Source: Tanypteryx hageni (lineage: Eukaryota > Arthropoda > Insecta > Odonata > Petaluridae). Taken from it: DNA of 64,000 nt. The position numbers and the translations under genes are program-made. The notes beneath the pieces were generated by a model. The model saw only the letters and a list, made by a program, of their open reading frames with translations. It searched no databases and was not told the origin of the DNA. Below are positions 25,270 to 35,895 of this stretch, piece after piece. Location of the stretch: contig CM054116.1 in the NCBI GenBank assembly GCA_028673005.1, forward strand, positions 35,994,854 to 36,058,853, read 5' to 3'. Within the stretch, counting starts at the first letter, position 1, and each line of letters begins with the position of its first letter.

Positions 25270-25928
25270 CTGGATGCTAAGGAACGTATTAACTCGTAAG
25301 ATGGGACCACGATACACAACTCATTCGCATCCAGCCGGAAGAGAGCCTTTCAGAGTTCTGGACGCCGCTTCCGTTCCCGCGGCAACACGCGAGAGCCATA
25401 GAGACCACCGCGAGCGTGGGAGAATCGTGCGTGCGCGGGGAGGCGAGGAACGGGCGGGTTGTGTGTGAGGAGGATGGGCTGAGATAGAGGGGGAGGGAGA
25501 AGGGACGTCGGGAAACTAAAGAGGTTGAAGTTTGGGTCGAGGGCAGCGGGTTGGGAAGGCACTCAGCGTAGATTCACTCCGGTGGTGGGAATTGGGATCC
25601 GCGGGCGTACGAGGGGAGTGGCATTTCGCGCTATAGAGCTGGTCATTTTCCAACTCTCCGCTAACATAATGCAGATACGCGTACCACATGAGAGGTCTGG
25701 TTAATAAGGGTGACCTCCGCTAGGGGATGAGAAGTTGGGAAGAGGGGAATATCTCGCACAGACTCGCAGCAGACTGCCTTCCAACGTCCCGACGCGAGTG
25801 ACTGGCGTTGATATCTCTGCCGGAGACACGCGGAAGACGCTCGGCGTGGAGGTTCGAGTGACTGGCCGATCTGCGAGCGGTTTGCCCGTCCTGGTGACAT
25901 AAGAGAGAGAGAGAGAGCATCGTGGGCA
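25270..25928 (+). promoter_or_regulatory. GC/CpG-rich upstream region of second CSP gene
   Basis: The sequence turns abruptly from AT-rich to GC- and CpG-rich here and stays so through exon 1. This is the probable promoter and 5'UTR. I see no convincing TATA box close to the start codon. A (GA)n run at about 25903-25918 ends 10 bp before the ATG; GAGA tracts are common in insect promoters and 5'UTRs, but a role here is inference. Confidence 0.45.
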
Positions 25929-26199
25929 ATGGCCCGGGTGGCAGTTATATTTTTGGTCTTGCTGTCCCTGTGGTTCGTTGAAGAGGAGGCGGCGCCTGTC
26001 GACTGCCCCGCCCTCGCGGTGGCCGGCAAAAGTCAGGCACGCTCGCTTCCACGGCCTAGGAGGCAATATGAGCGCTATTGGACGAGGTACGAGAGAATCG
26101 ACTTGGACCGGATCCTCTCCAGCAAACGGCTAGTCCGGAACTACGTAGACTGCATTCTGGATCGGAAGCCATGTCCTCCCGACGGCGCAGAGCTCAAAA
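25929..26199 (+). CDS. Chemosensory protein, exon 1 (joins 33579-33787)
   Basis: Exon 1 encodes residues 1-90 of a 159-residue secreted CSP. Residues 1-22 form a signal peptide (hydrophobic AVIFLVLLSLWF). The OS-D core starts at about residue 47 with YERYWTRYERIDLDRIL and continues RLVRNYVDCILDRKPC, giving Cys75 and Cys82 in the C-X6-C spacing, then PPDGAELK. The exon ends in phase 1 at AAA-A, followed by the donor GTGAGT at 26200, the conserved CSP intron position. An unusual segment of about 24 residues lies between signal peptide and core. It contains an extra cysteine (Cys26) and a basic RPRR motif at 42-45, a possible processing site. Most mature CSPs begin close to the YxxxYD-like motif, so this leader is atypical. 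The exon is strongly GC-rich. Confidence 0.92.
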
Positions 26200-26478
26200 G
26201 TGAGTCGCTTTACGCGGAATAGGATTTCCGAAGCAATTGTTTGACCTCCGAAAAACGAAAGTAAAATGAGTAAAAAGTCAAAATTTGCGATGTAACTCAC
26301 GCTCTAGGGTGCTGTTAAGATGCGACTTGGTTAGGATAAATAACCCTATTCCTTCGAGGTGCATAGAGCTGTTATATGCAAACTATCTAGCCTTGTATTT
26401 AAGAAAACAATTAAAAATTATGATTTAAATTTTATGCAATATTATTGGAAAAATTAGTTGATCGTCACTGATAGCGTT

Positions 26479-26480
<2 letters not shown>

Positions 26481-26531
<51 letters not shown>
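26481..26531. repeat. (TA)n microsatellite
   Basis: About 25 uninterrupted TA units in the CSP intron. Confidence 0.95.
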
Positions 26532-26535
<4 letters not shown>

Positions 26536-26884
26536 AGTATTAAGACTTTCTAGTTAAGATAAAACCTTCTTAATCTATCTATCATGCTTGAAGAAATTTC
26601 AATTTTGGAAACTAAAATATTTATCCGCTGTAATGTTAGCTGAAAAATAAGAAATGTGTTAAATAAAAATATCTGCAGTGATAAATATTTAGTTGTGGTA
26701 AAGGAGAAAGTTCTTCACGATATAAGAGTATTTTTTCCACTGTCCGAGGGACTTAACTGCGACACCAAATCTAGTATTGTAGCAATGGACGGCTTTAAAT
26801 GCGCATCGAAGGACGGGAGCGATCTGCCCCTCTATTGGAATTATAAATAGAATGTTCGGAGATGAAAAAGCTTGAGGAATGGGA

Positions 26885-27003
26885 AAGTCGGTAACAGGGA
26901 ATGCGGGCCGCCGATTTGAGACGGTGTCTGAATGTGGCCCGCGGATTTAGTGCAGTGACTTCATGCGGCCCGCGCGCCGATGTGTGTGTTTGTGACCCCT
27001 CCA
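26885..27003 (+). repeat. hAT-like right-end fragment with tandem GGCCCGC units
   Basis: Three units of about 31 bp, each starting ATGYGG and containing GCCCGC or GGCCGC followed by GAT, precede TTGTGACCCCTCC. That end resembles the right terminus of the hAT element at 16914-17406 (TTGTGACCCCTG), so this may be a solo end of a related element. Confidence 0.5.
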
Positions 27004-27464
27004 CAAACGGGAGGGTCCAGCAGATTTGGTAGAAGTTAAAGAGAACAAAATTATTATTTCGAAATTACTCGGAGCAAAATTATTTAATTATCCTTTAGCT
27101 TTAGCTTACTTTTTCAAACATTGCTTAAAAACAGGTAAAAGTAATACTGAAATAGTTTTTTATTTTCATATTATGGAAGAACATAATTTTCTGAAAGCTT
27201 AAATGGTTCTAGACCCGATTATAAATGTAGAGCACTAACGACAACTCAATCGCTCAAGATGTTCTAAAGGACGATTGCTAAGATAAAATAAATTATAATT
27301 CATTCATCAATTCCAACGGCCTTTACCTTAATCAAGAATTTATCTAATTATTTACCCTTATTTATTTCCATTAAATATGTTTCCTAGTTCCATAGATTTT
27401 TTCTAGGAAATATTAAATTATCAAAACAGAATTAACGAGGTCATCTTATGATTGTTTCGAGTTA

Positions 27465-27640
27465 CCTGTTTTGAGAATTCAAGAACAAGCACTAAAAATT
27501 AAAAAAGGACTTATCTCGTTAACTCCAATAACCACATCAAAATTTCTCATAACCTTGCTGTGGCTATTGGAGATACCTGAGAAAAATACTTTTTTAATCT
27601 TTTGATTTTTAAGCGCTTGTTCTTGAATTCTCAAAACAGG
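27465..27640. mobile_element. Hairpin MITE with TA target duplication
   Basis: Near-perfect palindrome of 176 bp. Both arms begin CCTGTTTTGAGAATTCAAG and continue AACAAGC, flanked by TA on both sides (27463-27464 and 27641-27642). A second inner stem pairs CTCCAATAACCACA with TGTGGCTATTGGAG. The TA duplication fits a Tc1/mariner-type MITE. It lies in the CSP intron in an orientation-free form, so its transcript would fold into one long hairpin. Confidence 0.8.
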
Positions 27641-29674
27641 TATTTTGGAACATCCAACACAGAAGTAATTCTTTCCAAATAATTAAGTAGTAAATTGAAA
27701 TCTTAAACATCAAAAATCATAATGCAGTCATTTGGATAAGAAAACCAACCCTAACATACATTAGAATTAAATATACAGCTGTTGCTGAACAGTTCATTTG
27801 TCCTAACCTGGGAGCCTTCTAAAGTGTTGTCAAAATTTATCATTAGACTTAGAAATTTTTAGGATGAAATTTTACAGGGTTTCAGTGACAATATTAACTG
27901 CTTTAAAGGAAGATTCCGAAAAATTCATTTTATTCAGTCTATTTTTGCAATGTGACGCTGATATAAAAATGTTGGGGATCCTTCGTGTATTCTTACCGTC
28001 AAGCTCTCAAATTTTATTTAATTCAATGCATTGATAGGAAAGATAGTCTCATTATGAAATAAAAGACCATCAAGGATCAAATACTTGCAGCAATGAAATA
28101 TATGAATAACGAATTAAACGTCATTATAACAATAATTTCCACTTATTTTTTAACAATGAATCTTTTTAAATTAAATAAGATTTTTACCCTGTGACTGCTC
28201 CAATCGTATATACGTATATTAACCATTTCATTTTTAATTTTAATAACACGTTGAATGCCATTGAAATATTCAAGAAAGAAAAGTTAAAAATAAAATTGTA
28301 TAGTTTTCAGGTTAAAATATAGAATGTAACTACATTTAAAAATTGAAACGTCCTCTTTAACGAATGAAGTACTCGATATCATTTTATTTTAATCATAAAA
28401 AAATTAAAAGCAAACTATTTTTTGAAACCTATAATTTCCAAAGCATTTATTTCTGAATATTTGTTGTTTGCAAGGAGGGCGTCTCAACTGTTGTGCACTA
28501 AAATATTTTTAATTGTCTTAAGTACAATTTCAAATAATAAAAATATTAATAAATTTCACAGATATTAAAAACGCTGGGTATAAAAACTAGTTCTTAATTA
28601 TTTCTAGATTTTTGCCATAATAATTGAAATCCCTTCGTATAGGAATAAATGGCAGTGTCTTTCTGACACTAGAGCAATGAGGAGAAGTTTCAGCATCTTG
28701 GATTTTACAAAATTTCAATTGCGAAAAATTGAAAACAAAAATATCACAGATAATTATTTTTCCATTCGCGTTCGTGAGATAAGAACAATTTACCTTGATT
28801 GTTCCCATAGCTTCAACCTTTCAACGAATTCTCAATCTCTTTCCTCTAACCAGGGGCGGATGTATGTATGTGTTATAAGACGCACTTGGCGAGCGTCTAC
28901 GGCATCAAAATCGAAGGGGCACCAAAATAGATACTAACCTTCAGTTTGAGAGACTGCGCTATGTTGACATGTATTTTTTAAACAACTTTCCAAAATTTCA
29001 TTTTTTAACACCAAACAATACGTTAATAATATAGGTAGATCATAGCAATAATTGATTTTTCCCTGTGCAGTCCACACACAAGTTTCCACGATGTTCTCCG
29101 CATATTTCCTGTGAACAATTGCAGCAGTGGCTAATTCCCCTCTTTACTAGATAGACAAAATGCATATATGGATCTCTTTCTCTGTTAACCTTGATCCTAT
29201 CTCTCCTGAGGTAGCTCTATATGTAATTCATCGTCGATCGTCGAATTAAGTGAACGAGATAAGGTGCAGATAGCCAAGAGTCGTCCCAACTGAGGCTTCA
29301 TTAGATCGTCTCCCAACAACTCGGCATATTCTCTTCTTCATAGTGGTTTCTCCCATCTGGTATTAGTGTTATGACAATAAATAATGTATGAATTATCATT
29401 ATCATCACATTTAGCATCCCAAAAAACACAAATTGGCCATCTTCGCGTTTTTCGGCTTTAGCACATGCTTTATAACTAGTTTACAAATTCCCTACCCATC
29501 TAAATAGAACCGCAAACTTGGAAAATAATACCTAAAGTATTTCCGAAAACCGAAACATGTTTTTAAAATAAGTAAATTATCCTTACCTCAATGAAATACC
29601 GAAAGTGCGAAGTAATCTGAGGATAGTGCAAGAATGACCAAGTGACGATAAGGTTAACCATTAATCTCTTAGAC

Positions 29675-29922
29675 CAGTGTTTCTCAAACTAGGGGCAGCA
29701 AAATTATTTTCGATGTAAGGTGAAATGCCAAAAAATAAAATTTTCACGAATAGTAAATTTTTATTAAGAAATTTTAGAAAATACGATGATATCAAAATTA
29801 TAAATAGTTATATAAAATGAAAAAAATTGTATGAAAGTTTCTTATTTTTACAATTTTCAACTCAAAGGGGGCCGCATAATATTCAAGGTTGCCGCGACAA
29901 TAGGAAGTTTTAAGAACCACTG
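29675..29922 (+). mobile_element. hAT-type MITE, copy 2 (nested)
   Basis: The termini CAGTGTTTCTCAAAC and, inverted, CAGTGGTTCTTAAAAC enclose a 248-bp non-coding body related throughout to 4927-5180. The flanks TCTTAGAC and TCTTTTAA may be a decayed 8-bp duplication. It is nested in the larger hAT element. Confidence 0.75.
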
Positions 29923-30392
29923 TCTTTTAACTGCGTAGCTCTCGACCAAAGAAAACTATCATTTGTGTAAACAGTCACAGAACAAAGACACAAGTTCAAC
30001 TGAAAGTACAAAAAAGGGTCAAGGGTCTGAGAAAAAAGGTGGTGGAAACGCATTTTTATTTCGACCGTCGTCTGACGGAGGAATGGTTAGTAATCCAAGG
30101 TTAAAAAGAAATATGTATTCACACAGTCGATGACAAAATGATTTTGGCCAGTTCAAAAATCGAAATTTTCTAATAGGTTATCAGAGCTCAGGAATGAATA
30201 AATAAACTGTGCACATAAGATATAATAACTTACTTATATTTTGAAAATAACAACTTTTTATTTGTAGTTTTAGAAACTATTGTTTTATTTAGGAAAAAGT
30301 GGGAACAGAATGATTAGGCAAAGTAACATATTTTTTTAATTTGACGGGAACGTTAGCGGGGAAAGTATTAATATAATTTTTAATTTAATACC

Positions 30393-30542
30393 ATGTTAAA
30401 CACAAAGACACTCGATAAGAAGGCGGAAATTTTGGCAGTTTCAAAATCTGGAAAAACGAGACGGGACATTGAATAAATAACTGGAAGTCCAAGGTCTGCA
30501 GCGGGATATATTTTAAGAAATGTAAAGAAAGAGAATCCTTAA
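30393..30542 (+). pseudogene. Tigger/pogo-type helix-turn-helix remnant
   Basis: From an ATG at 30393 the frame reads MLNTKTLDKKAEILAVSKSG, then KTRRDIE, a TAA stop, and in the same frame ITGSPRSAAGYILRNVKK. The pattern of a helix, a GKSRxDIxxxYGISRSTV-like turn and the ending GYIL is that of the CENP-B/jerky N-terminal HTH of Tigger transposases. No DDE core follows. Identification rests on motif resemblance. Confidence 0.5.
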
Positions 30543-30580
30543 GAAGTCTTTCGTCTTCTTGAAGGATAAATGCTCTAGAG

Positions 30581-30860
30581 CAGTGGAGCCCAAACTTTTT
30601 ACATGGCGGGCCGCATTCGTAGTTGTGAATGCTTCGGAGGGCCGCATTGGAAGTCACAAGAGCTTCGGCGAGCCGGATGAGTATTAGCATTAGAAGTTAC
30701 TAAGGGTTTCTGTGGTCTCATATTAGCAAAAATCAAGTCTAAATAAATTACCAGAAAAGGTTTTGAGACGATAATTATACTGAAAAAATCTGAAATTGTC
30801 TATATCAAATTTTACCGATCACCTTCGCGGGCCGCATGGGGGCCATATTTGGCATTCGAT
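30581..30860 (+). mobile_element. hAT-like MITE or fragment (nested)
   Basis: Starts CAGTGGAGCCCAAACTTTTT and has GGGCCGCAT motifs near both ends (about 30608, 30642 and 30837). The right terminus is not clear and no target duplication was found, so it is probably truncated. Confidence 0.45.
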
Positions 30861-31110
30861 AATAAAAGTAGTTGAAAAAAATCCTAAGGTAACTGCAAAT
30901 GAATTAAGTAAACCTTTATCTAAATAAAAAGTATAGAGGTTTCTTTTAGATCCATAAGGCGATATATAAATATATTAAAAAATACGTCTAATAGTTTATA
31001 TTTTTTTATTTTGTTCAGGAATTGTACGTGCTTTCTTCTGTATCCGCTTGTTGATGTGGTACTTTTAAAAAAATCTTTAGAAAAATCAAATTCAGTTTTT
31101 TTTTATCTGT

Positions 31111-31326
31111 GACACTGGATGGTCTGCACCAGCGAATGCTGTCCTAGCACTTAGAATTGGTTTCAGCAATGTTAAAGAGGCCGTAACTGAAATAAAAAAT
31201 TCTCCTGTGGAAAATAATTCTGCCAAGCGCGAAGCAGAAAAGTTAATAAAGCTTTTTGAAAAATATGATATAGTTTTAACTACTATGACTTGGAATAAGC
31301 TACTGCGACACGCTAATGCGATCTAA
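31111..31326 (+). pseudogene. hAT transposase central fragment (ZMYM1-like)
   Basis: Seventy-one codons reading DTGWSAPANAVLALRIGFSN, then VKEAVTEIKNS, KREAEKLIKLFEKYD and TTMTWNKLL, ending in TAA. The TRWSAR-like start followed by a helical stretch and a T-xx-W-N/D-xL block is typical of the core of ZMYM1-like hAT transposases. It is the only sizeable coding trace in the 28851-31807 element. Confidence 0.65.
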
Positions 31327-31842
31327 CATTTTAAAAGGAGAAGGGTTGTTATCGCCGCTTAATAGTTTTGCATAAGAACAAGAAATAACTTTGAAATAAT
31401 AGAATAGAAATTTGAATCAATAATAGAAGATAAGATACAATCTGATGAAGTCATGCAAAAAAAATGAAAAAATTCTTTGATGAGAATACAGAAAATGAAG
31501 TAGTTATAAGCGGTAAATAAAAATTTATAGTAAATGAATTTCAGATACCCAATGTGTGACACACTGATTACAGTTAATTGTAGAATTAAAGTAAAGAACA
31601 ATAGTGTATAAAAGCATTCAGAAACTTTTACATATTGTTTAATTTCGAGTTTAGAAATTTCCAGTAAATACAAAAGTACTAATAAATTGTGGCATTCACA
31701 ACCCAATTATATTTTTCTATTTATTCCTTTCTTGTCCTTTTTAAATTTATAGGGGCATCCAGCAAACACTTGCGCCTCGGCCACAAAATATCCTAAATCC
31801 GCCACTGCCTCTAATGCAACCCATCACTCTCCCGCTACCAGC

Positions 31843-32904
31843 TAGGGAATGCAATACCGGTCGCAGAAATCAATACCGGTATTTCGGTATTGATTTCTGT
31901 CAATACCGGTATTAATAGCGGTATTAAAAAAACAAAGAAAATCAGGAATAGTCGGGTAAAAGAAACACAAGACTTATTCAACGCATACTTCAATTATTAT
32001 TTATTGTAATTGCATGGAATATAAGGTGGAAAACATGTTATTGGTTCAAAAACGAACAGTAGAATTTATGTTCCAACTTAAACCAAAGAAAAAACTGTTT
32101 AATTGTTATTTGTTTTAACTGAATTAAAGTGAGCACGCAATAAACACAAACCATCAATGCATTCATCACTAAGACGTGAACGAATTTTCCTGCTAATTTT
32201 CCCAGATGAAGAAAAGGCTCCTTCAGATTCCACGCTCGTTGGTGGACTGGTGAGAAGGTAGTCGTACACTAAACCCCTCGAACACCCTCTACCTCAAAGA
32301 TGGCCATTTCCTTTTGCTGATATCTCGGGAACTGCTATTTTTCAATGTCTTCTTACAATTTTCATCTTATCATTTATAGCCGTTTGTAACCTTTCTTGCA
32401 TTGTTTTGGGGACATTTACAGAAGACGCAGAAGCTTCATTACCAATACCAAATGCTGAATGGGAAGAAATATTTGCATCTACTAAAACACCCGATAAACG
32501 TTGTACAAGACCTTCTATTCGTTTGGAAATAAAAGTTTTGCAGTGTGGCGTAAATGAAAAATTTTAATCTCGACGAGGCACTTGCACAGGCTCACAAAAA
32601 AAGAAATGAACTAATCTCAAGAACAGAATTAAAACGTGTAGCAGCAATGTAAACATAGACAAATGCTTTCGTTATGCGAACTTTTAAATTGGATCGTCGT
32701 TGTTGAACTCTATTTTCGATTTTTACATTATTAGTGTGTTCATATGCGTATTCGGTCATAATTATAGCGATGGTGAATTGTATATACTGGTAATTCATTG
32801 CAAAATTTTATATCCTTTAATACCGAAATACCGGTATTAAATAGAACGGTATTTCGGTATTGAAAAACTGGCCGGTATTCGGTATACCGGTACTGCATTT
32901 CCTA
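31843..32904 (-). mobile_element. hAT element, internally deleted, perfect 8-bp TSD
   Basis: The ends are TAGGGAATGCAATACCGG and, inverted, TAGGAAATGCAGTACCGG. They are flanked by identical CTACCAGC octamers (31835-31842 and 32905-32912). Subterminal regions are rich in ATACCGGTATT palindromes. A transposase C-terminal remnant is on the minus strand. It inserted 28 bp downstream of the previous hAT target site, in the same pyrimidine-rich stretch of the CSP intron. Confidence 0.88.
32128..32270 (-). pseudogene. hAT dimerisation-domain remnant
   Basis: The minus strand reads VYDYLLTSPPTSVESEGAFS, then SSGKISRKIRSRLSDECID and GLCLLRAH. This is the classic hAT C-terminal dimerisation motif (PPTSVESERAFS followed by RSRLSDE). 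Upstream transposase domains are deleted or beyond recognition. Confidence 0.8.
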
Positions 32905-33578
32905 CTACCAGCAACCTACGCTCACAACAAACAGTTTTTCAAAGGACTGCCTTCACCACACTCCTATCGACCTACCGCTGCCCTAACACATTTCTCATGA
33001 GCAAGCCTCACCCTTCTAGCTTCCCACTCACTTCTCTCAACTCCTTCGAACTCCACTTTATCCATCTATATTATTCAATCCCACTTCCTGGCTACTGTCT
33101 GTGTGCCTAGAGTCCTTGAACTTTTAAACTTTTCCATTTTCCTGCTGTATATTATAACTATAATTTATTATTAAAAAATATATAAAGTATAGTATGTTTT
33201 CGTTCTTGATACAAAATTACCTTTTATTTGTGATGCAGTAAAAATTAGTTAAAACATAGTTTTCCTATTATTATTTCATTGAAATTTTTCGATTAAATTC
33301 AAAAAACAATAATTAACTCAAACTGTTCATTTATTTTTTAATTATTGTTGCCCTTGATAAATAAGTCTAGAAATTTTAACTGTAAGTTAGTTTCAACACA
33401 TTTTATAAAATTCCAGCAATGCAAGAACTTTATCGACTCATCATTATTTTTACTTAATAAAATTTTGTCTCAATAGCAAAAGAGATTATTCTTTTTTAAG
33501 ATTTTCAATAACATAAAATTATATTAATAATGAAAGTTTGATTATTTTTATTTTCATTCCATATACTTTATTTGACAG
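32905..33578. other. 3' end of the CSP intron
   Basis: A pyrimidine-rich stretch to about 33080 is followed by AT-rich DNA. The acceptor is CAG at 33576-33578 after a T-rich tract. Nothing else is seen. Confidence 0.6.
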
Positions 33579-33787
33579 AGATGATTCCTGATGCCCTCCA
33601 CTACAACTGTAGCAAGTGCACTCAGAAACAGAAGATTGGCGTTGAGAAAGCAATGGAAAAACTTTCCATTGATTTCAGAGATGAGTGGATAATGCTATTA
33701 GATAGATATGATCCAGATAGGACTTATCGTAACCGCATGCAGAGTAAAGTAATTGCAGAAAAACCAAGATTGACTCAAGGACATTAA
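33579..33787 (+). CDS. Chemosensory protein, exon 2 (joins 25929-26199)
   Basis: Joining A (26199) to AG (33579-33580) gives a Lys codon, so the protein runs ELK-K-MIPDALHYNCSKCTQKQ. Cys101 and Cys104 complete C-X6-C-X18-C-X2-C exactly. The remaining helices (VEKAMEKLSIDFRDEWIMLL) and the DRYDPDRTYRNR ending are typical of CSPs. A tail of about 16 residues, longer than usual, precedes the TAA stop. The exon is AT-rich, in sharp contrast to exon 1. Both splice sites, phase and cysteine spacing agree, so the two exons belong to one gene despite the 7.4-kb intron. Expected role: secreted carrier of hydrophobic ligands. Tissue and ligand cannot be told from sequence. Confidence 0.93.
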
Positions 33788-34285
33788 TGAGTGAAATCCC
33801 ATAACATGGTAAAGAGGTAATCAAACAAAAGCAGTAAATAATGTATCTGCTAAACTTTGATGTCACATTCAGGAAACAGTATTGGTTTCAACATAGTCCT
33901 TACTGAAATGCACATCACCTTTTTACTTAATCATTTCCAAAGATTATCACTTGATATGAGATTCAGAAGAGGCTTTTTTACCCACCAAATCACTTTTTTT
34001 AAAACCTTCTAATAGGTAAAGTCGCTATGATGTATCTAGTTCATTTGTATAATATAATTTGTTTTTAAAAAACATTACTTAATAAGCTTTCTCTTTTTGG
34101 AAGCTTCTTAAGATATAGAGGCTATTAATTATATTACAATTTTCCATGACTATTTCCATATCTTTTTTGTTTTCATATAGTTTGAAAACTGTCTTTATAA
34201 TTTAATTTGTGGCATTATATGTGATAATTATCAAGCTTTTGAAGCATTGTGATGTTAATTTTCTTTTGTAAATAATAATTTTATA
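33788..34285 (+). other. 3'UTR of the second CSP gene
   Basis: AT-rich sequence between the stop codon and the first well-placed poly(A) hexamer; no other feature is seen. Confidence 0.5.
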
Positions 34286-34291
34286 AATAAA
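34286..34291 (+). promoter_or_regulatory. Poly(A) signal of the second CSP gene
   Basis: AATAAA about 500 bp after the stop, followed within 30 bp by a TG/T-rich segment. Transcript evidence would be needed to prove use. Confidence 0.45.
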
Positions 34292-35572
34292 TATCTTTGT
34301 GCTCATTTATATTAACTAGGGGCTCTGCCCCTACGGGCTACGCGCCTCGCATAGCTCAGCAAACCCAGGGGCCAGATATGAGAAGCGCTTGTAGTGTAAT
34401 TTTTTATGACAATAATAATAATGACAGTAATATAGAAATAAAACGGTATAATTCCTCCCTTTTTCTCTCTCAATTTAAAATTAATTTTTGACGGGCGAAC
34501 TTATGATATTGGAAAATTATTATAAGATTATTACCTGCATAAAATCATTACCTAATGTTATATTGCTTAAAACACAATAAATGCTAATTCTATCGGCAAT
34601 AGATATTATCTAAGTTGCTACAATCGTTACTGACTTTGATTAGCAGTTTCTTAGCGCGGTCGTTCATTTGTTTTATATTTGGACGAAAGGTTTCACGAAA
34701 ATGTTCAATTGATTATTATCCTTCATACGTCTGTTTGATTGTAAATTAAGTGGAGATGTACTAAAAATCAAGAGCCAACAATACTCTAATAACTATTTTT
34801 GATATGCTAAAGATTCTGGAAAACTCGAATATAAACACAAGACGTGAAAAAATACGAATTAAATAACAGAATCGACGATAAGATGAAGAATTTTCATTCT
34901 TTTCCTTGTGGAAAAGTGCAAATCTCGTATCTAAGACCAATTATAAGATATTATTAATGCTGAAAAGCATAGTTCTGTACATATTAAGCAAATGGAAAAA
35001 CGAAAAGCCCGTGGATCGCACTAGGACCTTTGTTTTACATGACGAATGGTCAAAAACGTCATTTGGTGTCAGTCTAATTAAAATTGAAAGAATATTTAAA
35101 ATTAATAAAGCCGTTCTCAAGTTGTTCGACGTTATTTTAAATATGGATACATGTGACGCCATATGGATAACACTTATTGTTATTATCGCGTAATTACTAA
35201 TAGGATTCACATTTGAACTTGTGTGCATATTATGGAAATTACTTGAATTATGTCTTGGTCGGATAAACTGAGAGAACATTCTACATTCCACAAAGAATAG
35301 GAACATTTTATTTCACATAAAAGATCAAGTAAGTCAGGTTATTCACATAATATCCCATCTCATGTGACAAATCTGTCGAAGTTAATGTTGGGTCTCACAG
35401 ACTGGGTGAACACAGGTAGCAGTAGTAGATCCACTCCCTCATTGCCCTTCAATGCTTTCTTAAACCCTTTCCATGCCAAATTCTTTGATTATGTGCTGCA
35501 GATTAGGTCCATAAGGCAAGGGAAAGAAAGATTCTGTAAGGGGTAGGAATTTTCAGCAAAAAGAGTTGTAGG
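34292..35572. other. Intergenic DNA
   Basis: A short GC-rich inverted repeat (GGGGCTCTGCCCC, about 34319-34331) stands out from AT-rich DNA and may be a transposon end. The 95-121-codon frames at 34.9-35.3 kb on both strands are AT-rich and without motifs. Confidence 0.35.
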
Positions 35573-35853
35573 CAGTGGCGGATTCAAGAGGAGGAAGGGC
35601 AGTGTTGAATCCAGACATTGTTGACCGGGAGGGAAAATTAAAATTTCGTGGGTATTTTTTAACACGTTAGTTTGAAGTTTGAACGACATATATAGATTTT
35701 AGTTATAGTTATAAACATCACATTAAATTCAAATCACATTGTAGCAGGTATTATATAATTATAAAAATTATAAATCTTACATGACATTTCAACAGCCTCA
35801 CTACCACTAGAAAAGTCTTTGGAGTGCGTAATACCTGAATATCAAACAAATTA

Positions 35854-35895
<42 letters not shown>

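Larger units (their letters stand above)
26200..28850. other. First part of the CSP intron
   Basis: The intron starts GTGAGT and runs 7,379 bp to CAG at 33576-33578. This first part is AT-rich and holds a (TA)n tract, hAT-like subterminal repeats and a hairpin MITE, listed separately. Nothing else is recognised. Confidence 0.7.
28851..31807 (+). mobile_element. hAT element, decayed, with nested insertions
   Basis: The left end is CAGGGGCGGATGTA and the right end, inverted, is CAGTGGCGGATTTAGG. The flanks are CCTCTAAC (28843-28850) and CCTCTAAT (31808-31815), an 8-bp target duplication with one mismatch. The 2,957-bp element holds a hAT transposase remnant (31111-31326). It also holds at least two secondary insertions: the MITE at 29675-29922 and a GGGCC-rich hAT fragment from 30581. 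A Tigger-like helix-turn-helix remnant lies at 30393. The insertion is in the CSP intron. Confidence 0.82.

Noticed and set aside
25661..26066. Minus-strand frames of about 120 codons over CSP exon 1
   Set aside because: Antisense shadows of the GC-rich promoter and exon.
31359..31706. 115-codon minus-strand frame with hydrophobic stretches
   Set aside because: AT-rich chance frame (Ile/Phe/Leu-rich) inside a decayed hAT element.
34318..34372. GC-rich GGGGCTCTGCCCC hairpin as a rho-independent-type terminator
   Set aside because: This is eukaryotic DNA, and the hairpin is more likely a transposon end; no family could be assigned.
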